Positions 35,071-43,718 of a stretch of DNA of 45,012 bases are shown piece by piece. A program made the translations under genes and the position numbers. The stretch spans positions 1 to 45,012 of the forward strand of contig SLOL01000016.1 in assembly GCA_007132495.1 (NCBI GenBank). Reading direction: 5' to 3'. The DNA comes from Balneolales bacterium (GTDB taxonomy: Bacteria > Bacteroidota > Rhodothermia > Balneolales > Natronogracilivirgulaceae). The notes below the pieces were generated by a model that did not search any database, was not told the origin of the DNA, and saw only the letters and a list, made by a program, of their open reading frames with translations. Position 1 is the stretch's first letter. Every line of letters begins with the position of its first letter.

Positions 35071-36366
35071 ATGAGCAAGAAACAGGTATTTATCATCGGA
35101 CTGGACGATTTCAACCTTCACAAACTGCAGGCACTCCCGGAAGCCGAGGAGTGTGATTTTCATGCAGCACTTGAGATATCGGAGATCCGGGATGTCGATG
35201 AGTACGATATGGAAAAATTGGTGAATCTCTGTTTTGAGCGGATCGACAAACACGGGAAGATCGATGCCATTGCCTCATACTATGACTTTCCGGGAACGGT
35301 ATTGGTACCCGTAATCGCGGAGAAGTATGGTCTTCCGGGTCCGTCACTGGACAGTATTCTGAAGTGTGAGCATAAGTTCTGGAGCCGGATGGAGCAGCAG
35401 AAAGTGGTTCCGGAACATATTCCCATGTTCAGAGCCTTTGATCCGTTTGACGAAGATGTGTACGAAAAACTGGAGATGATCCCGCCGTTCTGGATCAAAC
35501 CCAACAAGTCGTTCCGGTCATTTTTGGCCTATCGCGTCAGCAGTGAAAACCATTTTTACGAGTGTCTGAAGCCTATCCGGGAAAATATCCACTTTATGTT
35601 GGAACCGTTTCAGAAGCTGATGCACATGTTCGACATCCCCGAAGAGGTTTCCGAAATGAAGGAGAGCTGTATAGCCGAAACGATGATTTCCGGTCATCAG
35701 TGTACCCTGGAAGGATATGTGCATAACGGCAATGTGGTTTCTTATGGCGTTGTGGACTCGCTCCGCGAGGAGAACCGCACGTCATTCTCGCGTTATGAGT
35801 ATCCCTCGGTCCTCCCGCAGGAGGTACAGTTCCGGATGGCGGATGTCACCCGGCGCGCCATCCAGCAGATCGGGCTGGACAATTCGGCCTTTAATGTGGA
35901 GTATTTCTACAACCAGACCGCCGATGAGGTCTATCTGCTGGAGATTAACCCGCGTATTTCCCAGGCTCACACCGATATGTTTGAAAAAGTGCACGGCGTC
36001 TCGCACCACTCCATCATGCTTAACCTGGCCCTGGGTCGGAAGCCCGGGACGCTTTATTATAATGGAGACTTCAGCAAAGCGGCCCATTTCATGCTCCGGA
36101 CCTTTGAGGGCGGTTTAATCAAGAAGGTGCCGACGAAAAGGGAGATCAACATCCTGAAGAAATTCATTCAGGGACTGGAAGTAAAAATTCCGGTGAAAGA
36201 GGGAACCCACACTGCTGATATGCGGGGCCAGGACAGCTACAGTTTTGAGCTGGCCAATGTCTTCATCGGCGGCAGAGACCAGAAGGAGCTGGTGGAGAAG
36301 TACAACAAGGTCGTTGACGGACTCACCTTTGAAATCGAGTACGATGAGTCGGTGCATGTGCACTAA
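35071..36366 (+). CDS. ATP-grasp ligase family protein
   Basis: 431 residues. An N-terminal pre-ATP-grasp Rossmann-like part (QVFIIGLDDFNLHKLQALPE, IDAIASYYDFPGTVLVPVIA) leads to LPGPSLDSILKCEHKFWSRM, where ligases of this superfamily begin to bind ATP. FWIKPNKSFRSFLAYRV provides the phosphate-binding Lys, and FNVEYFYNQ with EINPRISQ (Glu291, Asn293) provides the Mg-binding residues. Such enzymes couple ATP hydrolysis to an amide or thioester between a carboxylate and a nucleophile; the substrate is unknown. The final His-Val-His plus stop is inside the 20-bp array shared with htpG. Biotin carboxylase annotations of such proteins should be treated with caution. Confidence 0.8.
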   Translation: MSKKQVFIIGLDDFNLHKLQALPEAEECDFHAALEISEIRDVDEYDMEKLVNLCFERIDKHGKIDAIASYYDFPGTVLVPVIAEKYGLPGPSLDSILKCEHKFWSRMEQQKVVPEHIPMFRAFDPFDEDVYEKLEMIPPFWIKPNKSFRSFLAYRVSSENHFYECLKPIRENIHFMLEPFQKLMHMFDIPEEVSEMKESCIAETMISGHQCTLEGYVHNGNVVSYGVVDSLREENRTSFSRYEYPSVLPQEVQFRMADVTRRAIQQIGLDNSAFNVEYFYNQTADEVYLLEINPRISQAHTDMFEKVHGVSHHSIMLNLALGRKPGTLYYNGDFSKAAHFMLRTFEGGLIKKVPTKREINILKKFIQGLEVKIPVKEGTHTADMRGQDSYSFELANVFIGGRDQKELVEKYNKVVDGLTFEIEYDESVHVH

Positions 36367-36440
36367 ACCTCAGACATATACACTGAACCTCAGGAATGTG
36401 CACTGAACCTTAGGAATGTGCACTGAACCTCAGGAATGTT
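36361..36440. repeat. 20-bp tandem array across the 3' ends of two convergent genes
   Basis: Four exact-length units at 36361, 36381, 36401 and 36421. The consensus is cactgaacctcaggaatgtg; units 2 and 3 differ at one base. The ATP-grasp stop codon (36364-36366) lies in the first unit, and the htpG stop codon (36430-36432, minus strand) lies in the last. Parts of both genes' final codons are therefore built from the repeat. Confidence 0.95.
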
Positions 36441-38376
36441 TTGTGGCCCGTTCCATCACTTGTGTCATCCGTTTGACGAACTCACCCGGGGACTCCAGAT
36501 CGCCTTGCATCAGCAATGCGCCTTCATAGAGTTGCCGGGCCATCAGTTTTACGGATTCGGTATCGCCTTTTTCGTTCATGCTGCTGAGGTTTTGTATGAC
36601 CGGATGGGAGGGATTGATCTCCAGGACGCGTTTCGACGGACCGGTATCCTGGTCCATCATCTTCATCATGCGCTCGACATGGCTGTCCATGCCTTCCTTT
36701 CCAATGGTCAGGGTGACCGCTGAATCGACCAGCCGCCGTGACGGAACCACATTTTCCACGCGGTCACCTGCCACCTCTTTGAATACGGCAACAAGTTTGT
36801 CGAGGGCGTCGCCGGATACTTTTTCCTTATTCTCTTCGGTGTCGTCGTCAATATCAAGGTCGGCTTTTTCGATGCTCTTGAGCGGTTTTTCTTTATAGGA
36901 TCCGATACCCGGAACAACGAAGGCATCCACCGGGTCCGCCAGCAGCAGGACCTCGATATCCTTCTTCCGGAAATACTCCAGTTTTGGATCGCGTTTCAGT
37001 TCATCGAGATTGTCGCCCGAAAGGTAGTAGATCTCCTTCTGGGTATCGGGCATGCGTTCGACATACCCCGCCAGTGAAACCAGGTCATCCATGCCGCCGG
37101 TTTTGTTCTCTTCACCAGACTCTTCAGCCTGGTCGGCCTTTTTTTGATCCTTGCCGTTTTTATGCTCGCCGGCAGTTTCCACGGTTTTGGTACTGTGGAA
37201 ACAGAGCAGTTCGGTCAGCCGCTCACGATTGGCAAAATCGGAGTTGAGTCCCGATTTGAAGAGCGGACCGAACTCCTCATAAAAAGTGCGGAATTTTTCA
37301 GGCTCTTCTTCTGCCCAGTACTCGATCATGCCGAGGATCTTGTTCACCAGCACATCCTTGATCTTGGCCATGACGGGCGAATACTGTGTAACTTCGCGAG
37401 AAACATTCAGCGGGAGGTCCTCGCTGTCAACCACACCCTCTACAAAACGGAGATATTCCGGAATAAGGTCTTTGCAGTCCTCCTGAACAAATACGCGGTT
37501 GGAGAAGAGCTGCACGGATTTCAAATTTTCTGTGCGGAAGAAGTCGGGTTTGGCTTTTTTCGGTACAAATAAGAGCGCCTTGAAGTTAATCCGTCCCTCC
37601 ATGGCCAGGTGGATATGGTCGAGCGGATCCTGGAAGTCATTGGAAATGAATTTGTAAAACTCCTTGAGCTCCTCATCGGTTACGTCCTTTTTGTTTTTAT
37701 GCCAGAGCGCTCCCTGGGAGTTGACCTCTTCGCCGTTGACCAGAATGCTGTAATCGACGAAGTTGGAATATTTGCGAATGAGCTGTTTGATTCGTTCGGC
37801 TCCGGCAAACTCCTTGTGCTCATCCTTGAATTTGAAAGAGATCCGGGTTCCGCGCTGGGTGCGTTCGGCCTCTTCTATGTCGAAAGTTCCTTTGCCGTCA
37901 GAGATCCAGCGCCATGCTTTTTCATCCGGATCGGCATGACGGGTCTCCACGGTAATCTCTTCGGCGACCATGAATGCCGAATAAAATCCGACACCGAACT
38001 GGCCGATCATATTGCCGTCCAGCTTGTTCTTTTTGTTCTCCTTGAGCTGCTTGATGAACTCCATGGTTCCGGAGCTGGCGACGGTTCCCAGCCGCTCGGT
38101 CAAATCTTCGAAGGTCATGCCGATTCCGGTGTCTTCGATAGCGAAGTTCTGCTTCTCTTCATCCACCTCGATTTTGATTTGTGCCGGAAGTTTGGGTGAC
38201 TGCACCTTTTCTCCGGTTACCTGCTTGAAACGGACTTTGTTCAGGGCATCGGAGGAATTGGATATGAGTTCGCGAAGAAATACTTCGGGATTGGTGTACA
38301 GGGAGTTAACAATCAGATGAAGCAGCTGCTTCATCTCGGCCTTGAATTCAAACTGTTGCCGTGTAGTCTTTGTCAT
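36430..38376 (-). CDS. htpG: molecular chaperone HtpG (Hsp90)
   Basis: 648-residue bacterial Hsp90, an ATP-dependent cytoplasmic dimeric chaperone. The N-terminal ATPase shows FLRELISNSSDALNKVRF, the DTGIGMT motif, GTVASSGTMEFI and IGQFGVGFYSAFMVAEEI. The middle domain includes IFVQEDCKDLIPEYL-like text (RVFVQEDCKDLIPEYLRFVEG split over two motifs) with VDSEDLPLNVSRE. The C-terminal dimerisation domain ends LEINPSHPVIQNL. A charged linker (KNGKDQKKADQAEESGEENK) near residue 425 is within the middle part. Its last codons and stop come from the 36361-36440 array. A 20-bp direct repeat lies in its leader. Confidence 0.97.
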   Translation of the reverse strand: MTKTTRQQFEFKAEMKQLLHLIVNSLYTNPEVFLRELISNSSDALNKVRFKQVTGEKVQSPKLPAQIKIEVDEEKQNFAIEDTGIGMTFEDLTERLGTVASSGTMEFIKQLKENKKNKLDGNMIGQFGVGFYSAFMVAEEITVETRHADPDEKAWRWISDGKGTFDIEEAERTQRGTRISFKFKDEHKEFAGAERIKQLIRKYSNFVDYSILVNGEEVNSQGALWHKNKKDVTDEELKEFYKFISNDFQDPLDHIHLAMEGRINFKALLFVPKKAKPDFFRTENLKSVQLFSNRVFVQEDCKDLIPEYLRFVEGVVDSEDLPLNVSREVTQYSPVMAKIKDVLVNKILGMIEYWAEEEPEKFRTFYEEFGPLFKSGLNSDFANRERLTELLCFHSTKTVETAGEHKNGKDQKKADQAEESGEENKTGGMDDLVSLAGYVERMPDTQKEIYYLSGDNLDELKRDPKLEYFRKKDIEVLLLADPVDAFVVPGIGSYKEKPLKSIEKADLDIDDDTEENKEKVSGDALDKLVAVFKEVAGDRVENVVPSRRLVDSAVTLTIGKEGMDSHVERMMKMMDQDTGPSKRVLEINPSHPVIQNLSSMNEKGDTESVKLMARQLYEGALLMQGDLESPGEFVKRMTQVMERATKHS

Positions 38377-38397
38377 ATTTGTAATGCTCTTGAAGGT

Positions 38398-38437
38398 TAA
38401 TGGGTTTGTCGGTTATCTAATGGGTTTGTCGGTTATC
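38398..38437. repeat. 20-bp direct repeat, two perfect units
   Basis: taatgggtttgtcggttatc at 38398-38417 is repeated exactly at 38418-38437. It sits between the htpG start (38376, minus) and the small membrane ORF, whose stop codon (38436-38438) it partly overlaps. It would be in the htpG leader if the two are co-transcribed. Confidence 0.95.
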
Positions 38438-38522
38438 AGAGTATTTTGACCAATACATTGGTGATAGCTGCCAATACAAGCGTAATTCCTATTAACACCA
38501 GAATATGTTTAAATTGTTTCAT
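38436..38522 (-). CDS. 28-residue single-pass membrane peptide, translationally coupled
   Basis: ATG at 38522 overlaps the TGA of the upstream serine hydrolase (ATGA, four bases), so its translation is probably coupled. The peptide begins MKQFKH, continues with a hydrophobic helix ILVLIGITLVLAAI, and ends TNVLVKIL before TGA at 38438-38436. It has basic residues on both sides of one predicted transmembrane helix. It is too short for family assignment. Candidates are a small membrane protein modulating the secreted hydrolases or simply a remnant. The coupling argues against a random frame, but there is no homology evidence. It would be the last gene of a three-gene operon, upstream of htpG. 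Confidence 0.55.
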   Translation of the reverse strand: MKQFKHILVLIGITLVLAAITNVLVKIL

Positions 38523-40051
38523 TGTTTTCTGAATTCGACTTCTCTGGTTCGGCCCGTCGAGACCAGAAAACCGGTGATCCGGTTGTTTCTATCCCGCTGG
38601 AAGACTATATCCCATGAGCCGGCTTCCCATATGTCACGTTCAGCTTCGGACATGATACCGCTGGGGGAGAGCCGGCGGTTGAGTTTCAGGGCTCCTTGCT
38701 CGACGGTCAGCTCGTATTTCACATCCAGCTCATTATTGTGATAAATGCCACCATACGGGCTCAGAAATGCTTCAAATTTTTCTTTTAATATCATCCTGGC
38801 CAGGGACCGGTTCATTTCCGGGGGATCGGCATCTTCGCGGTTGCACAATGTGATTATGGAGATGCCGTATTCCGGAAATCGCCGGACATCGGTCCGGAAT
38901 CCCATAAAGCTGCCGGGATGCCCCTCCATACGGATACCCTGCCAGGTCTCGATTTCCAGTCCCATGCCATAATCAAGCGTGTCGCCGTTGACAACGGCAC
39001 GTTCTGTCATAAGTTGCTTCAGCGCTTCAAATTCACCGGTATTTTCCGCCGGAAGGTTTTGGTTTCCGCTCCAGAATGCTTCCCAATGCCGCCAGTCACG
39101 CAGTGTGGAATAGAGTCCGCCGGGACCCACACCCTGAAAATTACCCAGATAGGTCTGCCGGTATGCGGGGAGCCGCTCATCGTTGGTTGTGCCGGCGCCT
39201 TCTTCGTCATGGTTTGTCCGGTCGTTCCGCTCTTCCACCGGGGCGTAACTGATCACCCGGTTGGCGATAACGCGGTAGCGGTCATCATGGAAATGGGTCG
39301 CGCTCATACCGAGAGGCTGTAGTATCTCATTATCAACAAACACCGAAAAATCGTTGTTCGTGATGTTTTCAATAATTTTGGCGAGGGCCGTGTATCCACT
39401 GTTTGTATAGCTGTACGTGTTTCCGGGCTGATGCTTAAGGGACTCACCATTTTTTATCACTGAAATATAGTCATCAATATCCATGACATTGCTGAGTGAT
39501 ATTCCGGCAATCTCCATGATATCATACAGGTCGGGCAGTCCGGAAGTATGATTAAAGAGATGTTTGACGCGAACGTCCTCCGCCCAATCGGGCCAGTTGT
39601 CCAGGTAATCCGATACGGGATCATCGGGGGCGATTTCTCCGCGGACGATGAGGAGTCCCGCAGCAGCCGCTGTTACCTGTTTGGAAATCGAGGCCATATA
39701 AAATGCGGAGGAATCGGAAAGCGGTATCTGGTAGTCGAGGTTGGCCATGCCGAAACCATTCCGGTACAGGGTTGCGCCATTCTGGTAGATGGCCACAGCA
39801 CAGCCGGGGGCGTCGGTCCGGTCATATTCCCGGAAGAGCTCATGGATATCAGACAGGGATATCTCCAGCTCTTCATGTTGATGAAGAGCGAGGGTGTCGG
39901 ATGGACGGCTGTCATATGCGGCGCCGGCTTCAGCAGCGCTGAACAGTGTGGTAATTAGCAGGACCGGCAGAACCAGAGTCAACCAAAAAGCCGGGTTAAT
40001 TCCCCAATGTGGCGGGGGGTGGATTACAGTATGCTGTAGGTGTGTAGTCAT
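38519..40051 (-). CDS. exported serine hydrolase, class C beta-lactamase-like (second of pair)
   Basis: 510 residues with a long N-terminus and a hydrophobic export helix (about 20-41, ending FSAAEA). The serine-hydrolase domain has the SxxK motif SISK at 121-124, the YxN motif YSYTNSGY and the third motif GHPGSFMGF in place of KTG, as in penicillin-binding protein 4*/esterase-like members. A C-terminal small beta-domain (about 410-510) with a YHNNELDVKYELTVEQGALK-type strand pattern is the lipocalin-like tail often found in this family. It probably hydrolyses a D-amino-acid or ester bond in the periplasm. Its ATG overlaps the TGA of the upstream paralogue (ATGA), and it overlaps the 28-residue peptide gene in the same way downstream. 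Confidence 0.88.
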   Translation of the reverse strand: MTTHLQHTVIHPPPHWGINPAFWLTLVLPVLLITTLFSAAEAGAAYDSRPSDTLALHQHEELEISLSDIHELFREYDRTDAPGCAVAIYQNGATLYRNGFGMANLDYQIPLSDSSAFYMASISKQVTAAAAGLLIVRGEIAPDDPVSDYLDNWPDWAEDVRVKHLFNHTSGLPDLYDIMEIAGISLSNVMDIDDYISVIKNGESLKHQPGNTYSYTNSGYTALAKIIENITNNDFSVFVDNEILQPLGMSATHFHDDRYRVIANRVISYAPVEERNDRTNHDEEGAGTTNDERLPAYRQTYLGNFQGVGPGGLYSTLRDWRHWEAFWSGNQNLPAENTGEFEALKQLMTERAVVNGDTLDYGMGLEIETWQGIRMEGHPGSFMGFRTDVRRFPEYGISIITLCNREDADPPEMNRSLARMILKEKFEAFLSPYGGIYHNNELDVKYELTVEQGALKLNRRLSPSGIMSEAERDIWEAGSWDIVFQRDRNNRITGFLVSTGRTREVEFRKQ

Positions 40052-41442
40052 TGTCGATAAAACGTGATCTGGCCGGTTTGTGGTGCCTGTATTGTAAAAC
40101 GGTCAAAGCGATTTCCTGAACTTCGGTAATAAGTAATATCCCAGTCGCCGGTCCGGAACCGGTTATTACTATGCCACAGCAGTCGTCGGGGTTCTTCGCC
40201 ATCCCGTTCCATATAGAGATCACCGTCATCCAGGACGATATCAAAACCGGTGTTGAGAGACTCGTTATGGTAACGGCCGGCATAGGCCCGGAACTGTTCG
40301 TTGAAAATATCCCGCAGGTACAGATCAGCAAGCTGGCGGGAGTGGGTGGCCGGATTGATACTACTCTGGTTGCAGAACACGATTACGGCAAACTGATGCT
40401 GCGGGAAGCGCAGGTAATCGGTACGGAAACCCATGTAGCTTCCACCATGGCCAATAGTACGCTGGTCTTTGTACCAGTTGATACGAAGTCCGGAGGCGTA
40501 GTTGATGGTATATCTTTGCCGGACAAATCCGGCACGTGTCATTTTTTCGCTGAAATTTTCGAGATTTGACCGGTTTTCGGTAAAGTTGGCCTCCCATTTG
40601 GCAAAATCCCGGACGGTGGTGAACAGTCCGCGCGCACCGATGCGGTCCAGGTTGTCGCGGTAAAAGCGACCGGGGCCGAATGACCGGGGGCGGTAACTGG
40701 TGACGCGGTTGGGTACAATCCTCCCGGTATCATCATGCCAGTGTGTGTCATCCATCCCGATCGGATCAAGAAAATGTTTCCGGGTATATTCGTTGAGTGA
40801 CATGCCGGTGAGTTTTTCCGCCAATTCGGCCATCAAAATATAGCCGGTGTTGCTGTAGAGATACCGGCTGCCCGGCGAAAAGTTGAGCCGCTGCTGCCGG
40901 CTTATCATTTCCAGGACCTGTTCTCTGGTCGTTGTGTTGTCGAGGCCGATATCCGCCAGCGACAGCAAGTGGTACAGGTCCCGCAAGCCTGAAGTGTGGT
41001 GCATAAGCTGCCGTGCGGTTATCGGAGCATCAAAATGCTGCAGTTCGGGGATATGGGGCCGGATATCCTCGTCCGGATCCAGCAGCCCTTCCTGTTCCAT
41101 CATCAGCAGCGAAGCGGCGGTAAACTGTTTGGAAAGGGAAGCGACCATGAAGCGGGAGTCCGGGCTGATCGGTATCCCGTAGTCCAGATTGGCAATGCCG
41201 TATCCTCCGGAAAAAAGGAGCTCACCCTCTGATACCACAGCTACGGCACAACCGGGGCTGCCGGGACGATCATAGTTGTAGAAAATGCTGTCAATATCAG
41301 ATTCCGAGACATGAGAGAAGGCCTTGTCGGCGGCATTTCTGTCGCCGTCGTTCTCAATACTGCCGGAAAAGGCCGGTACGGCGACCGGTGCGGCAATCAT
41401 GACGGATCCAATGATAAAGGATAACAGTTGATGGAACTTCAT
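40048..41442 (-). CDS. exported serine hydrolase, class C beta-lactamase-like (first of pair)
   Basis: 464 residues. The signal peptide (about 1-25: LLSFIIGSVMIAAPVAVPAF) precedes the same architecture as its downstream paralogue. The SxxK motif is SLSK at 102-105, followed by the YxN motif YLYSNTGY and the HxG motif GHGGSYMGF. The C-terminal domain begins near YAGRYHNESLNTGFDIVLDD. The two genes appear to be a tandem duplication that has diverged considerably, keeping all three catalytic motifs, so both are predicted to be active. It heads the operon, since the 234 bp upstream toward lipB form a divergent promoter region. Confidence 0.88.
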   Translation of the reverse strand: MKFHQLLSFIIGSVMIAAPVAVPAFSGSIENDGDRNAADKAFSHVSESDIDSIFYNYDRPGSPGCAVAVVSEGELLFSGGYGIANLDYGIPISPDSRFMVASLSKQFTAASLLMMEQEGLLDPDEDIRPHIPELQHFDAPITARQLMHHTSGLRDLYHLLSLADIGLDNTTTREQVLEMISRQQRLNFSPGSRYLYSNTGYILMAELAEKLTGMSLNEYTRKHFLDPIGMDDTHWHDDTGRIVPNRVTSYRPRSFGPGRFYRDNLDRIGARGLFTTVRDFAKWEANFTENRSNLENFSEKMTRAGFVRQRYTINYASGLRINWYKDQRTIGHGGSYMGFRTDYLRFPQHQFAVIVFCNQSSINPATHSRQLADLYLRDIFNEQFRAYAGRYHNESLNTGFDIVLDDGDLYMERDGEEPRRLLWHSNNRFRTGDWDITYYRSSGNRFDRFTIQAPQTGQITFYRQ

Positions 41443-41638
41443 TTACGACTTCTGAATGGGGATGGTCATCACGTAATAAAATACAAATAACGATTACTTC
41501 AGGAAACGCAAGTGCGAGGAGAATAATTGGTCAGACCTGTCTGCATTGCGGTCCATTTCCATTTCCGTAATTAGAGACAGTTTTTTGTATTTTACAGGGT
41601 AATACCAATAACACAAAAGAGTACATTTGACCGGCAAT

Positions 41639-41656
41639 AACTGCTTTAATGCAGTT
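41639..41656. promoter_or_regulatory. short inverted repeat upstream of lipB
   Basis: AACTGC-tttaat-GCAGTT is a perfect 6-bp-arm inverted repeat ending 20 bp before the lipB ATG. It lies in the spacer between the serine-hydrolase operon and lipB. It could be an operator or a leader hairpin hiding the ribosome-binding region. No other signal stands out in 41443-41676. Confidence 0.3.
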
Positions 41657-41676
41657 CTTGTCGTGACCATCGGATC

Positions 41677-42474
41677 ATGCAACCTGTTGTTCATACAACC
41701 GATCTTGGAAACCTTCCATACAGTGAAGCCTGGCGCATCCAGGAATCACTGCAGCAAAAGCTGATAACCCGTAAAATGGAGCGGAAAAGGGCCGGTGGCG
41801 CACTACCCCGGTCAAGCCCGGAGCTTCAGGCGGAGCCGGGAAAAGCGCCGGCGGCATCCACTGAAGAGCCGGCTACGGAAACAGCATCAGCATCTGCCGT
41901 GGATGCAGCCGGCTATCTGCTTTTCGTCGAGCATCCGCACGTTTTTACGATCGGAAAGAGCGGTAAATGGGAAAATCTGCTGTTCACCGATGATATTCTG
42001 AAGCAAAAAGGGATCGAGGTCGTGAAGACCGATCGCGGCGGTGATATCACCTATCACGGACCGGGACAACTGGTCGGTTATCCGGTCCTGGACCTCGAGC
42101 TGTTCTCGATGGGGGTGGCCAAATACATCGAGACCCTGGAAGAAGTCATCATCCGCACGGCGGCTCACTTTGGTATAACGGCACAGCGTCTGCCCGACCG
42201 GACCGGTGTCTGGGTCGGCAATAACAAGCTCTGCGCATTGGGTATCAAATGTTCACGGTATGTGTGCATGCACGGTTTTGCTCTGAATATCCGTACCGAT
42301 CTGGACTATTTTCACGGCATCATTCCCTGTGGCATCAACGAGGGGGGCGTCACCAGTTTTGAAAAACTGATGGATGAACCGCCGGACAAAGAACAAATAC
42401 AAAAAGTGATCGTTATGGAATTTGAGAAGGAATTCGGGTGTTCTATCAGCCAAATTGCGGATATTCCGGTGTGA
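41677..42474 (+). CDS. lipB: octanoyl-[acyl-carrier-protein]:protein octanoyltransferase
   Basis: 265 residues. Transfers octanoate from ACP to lipoyl domains in the first step of lipoate synthesis. Motifs: LLFVEHPHVFTIGKSG, RGGDITYHGPGQLVGYPVLD (120-139), catalytic Lys191 in LCALGIKCSR and catalytic Cys218 in IIPCGI. Residues about 33-77 are an Ala/Glu/Pro/Ser/Thr-rich insert between the first helix and the first core strand that LipB proteins of ordinary length (about 210-230) lack. It is likely a flexible loop. The lipA gene follows after 165 bp, completing the pathway. Confidence 0.95.
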   Translation: MQPVVHTTDLGNLPYSEAWRIQESLQQKLITRKMERKRAGGALPRSSPELQAEPGKAPAASTEEPATETASASAVDAAGYLLFVEHPHVFTIGKSGKWENLLFTDDILKQKGIEVVKTDRGGDITYHGPGQLVGYPVLDLELFSMGVAKYIETLEEVIIRTAAHFGITAQRLPDRTGVWVGNNKLCALGIKCSRYVCMHGFALNIRTDLDYFHGIIPCGINEGGVTSFEKLMDEPPDKEQIQKVIVMEFEKEFGCSISQIADIPV

Positions 42475-42639
42475 TGGAGAGCGCCTGCTCTCCTTTTCCA
42501 GAAGTTTTTCCGGATGCTACCGGGATTACCCGTTTTGACCGTATTTGCGGCAATCAGTTTCAGATTGCGCCGGAAGTCCCTATTTTGCACACGCTTATTT
42601 ATCCATTAATTTCACTAATAAAGTATCTGGACACGATTC

Positions 42640-43593
42640 ATGATTAAAGAACTTAATGTCATTTCGTCTCTGTCAAATCCTGATAGTGGCGGCAGCGAAG
42701 CGGCAGGGAAAAGCAGTAATGGCAATGGCAACGGGCAGCAGCGCAAACGACGTCCCGACTGGCTGCGCTCGCAGATTCCGGGCGGTAAAGTGTATAAGGA
42801 GATTTCGGATATCATCGAGGATCACTCCCTGAATACGGTTTGTGCCGAAGCTCGCTGTCCGAATATGGCCGAGTGCTGGAATGCCGGAACCGCAACATTT
42901 ATGATTCTCGGTGATGTATGCACCCGCTCATGCGGATTTTGTGCCGTCAAAACGGGCCGGCCTCCCAAAGAACTTGACTGGGACGAACCGAACCGGGTGG
43001 TGGAGGCGGCCAAACTCATGGATCTGAAGCACGTTGTGATTACTTCGGTGAATCGTGATGAACGAAAGGACGGAGGCGCCCCCATCTTTGCCGAGACCAT
43101 TCACCGGTTGCGCGATGCGATACCGGGGGTGACGGTTGAGGTGCTTATCCCCGATTTTCGCGGACTTTGGGATGCGCTTCAGACCGTTCTGGATGTCAGG
43201 CCGGAAATTCTTAATCATAATCTCGAGACGGTGCCCGGTCTTTACCGTCGGGTGCGTCCACAGGCGAAATACGAGCGCTCTTTGGAGCTGCTCCGTATCT
43301 CCAAAGAGCAGGGATTGCGGACCAAGACCGGCATCATGGTGGGACTCGGTGAATCCCCGGCCGAAGTATTCGAGCTCATGGATGATATTGCCGATATCGG
43401 TGTGCATGTCATGACCATCGGCCAGTACATGCAACCGACCAAGATGCATCTGAATGTCGAGGAGTATGTTCATCCCGACATGTTCAAAACCTATAAAGAG
43501 ATCGGTGAGGGCAAGGGCATTGAACATGTGGAAAGCGGGCCCTTTGTCCGCTCCTCCTACCATGCTCATGAACATTTGGAGACCAAAGCATAG
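42640..43593 (+). CDS. lipA: lipoyl synthase (radical SAM)
   Basis: 317 residues. Inserts two sulphur atoms into protein-bound octanoate. The auxiliary iron-sulphur cluster is bound by Cys68, Cys73 and Cys79 (CAEARCPNMAEC), and the radical SAM cluster by Cys94, Cys98 and Cys101 (CTRSCGFC). The C-terminal RSSYHAHE matches the conserved RSSY region that supplies the fourth auxiliary ligand. The first 35 residues are a Gly/Asn/Ser-rich, low-complexity extension. Downstream, imperfect CCC/GGG arms with A and T tracts (43601-43622) could form a weak terminator. Confidence 0.97.
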   Translation: MIKELNVISSLSNPDSGGSEAAGKSSNGNGNGQQRKRRPDWLRSQIPGGKVYKEISDIIEDHSLNTVCAEARCPNMAECWNAGTATFMILGDVCTRSCGFCAVKTGRPPKELDWDEPNRVVEAAKLMDLKHVVITSVNRDERKDGGAPIFAETIHRLRDAIPGVTVEVLIPDFRGLWDALQTVLDVRPEILNHNLETVPGLYRRVRPQAKYERSLELLRISKEQGLRTKTGIMVGLGESPAEVFELMDDIADIGVHVMTIGQYMQPTKMHLNVEEYVHPDMFKTYKEIGEGKGIEHVESGPFVRSSYHAHEHLETKA

Positions 43594-43718
43594 GATGATC
43601 CCCAAAAATTAATATTTTAGGGATTATCGCGATTACAGGATCAAACAATATCTAACGAATCTTCGGATGACTCCATTACAGGTGGTCCGGGAGGTTCTTC
43701 TATTTTTCAGGAATTCGT

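Noticed and set aside
37609-38199. 196-residue plus-strand frame over htpG
   Set aside because: Antisense shadow of a highly conserved chaperone gene; composition mirrors the htpG codons.
38519-41442. Beta-lactamase antibiotic-resistance genes
   Set aside because: The third motif is HPG/HGG rather than KTG and the proteins have extra C-terminal domains, typical of esterase or peptidase members of the family.
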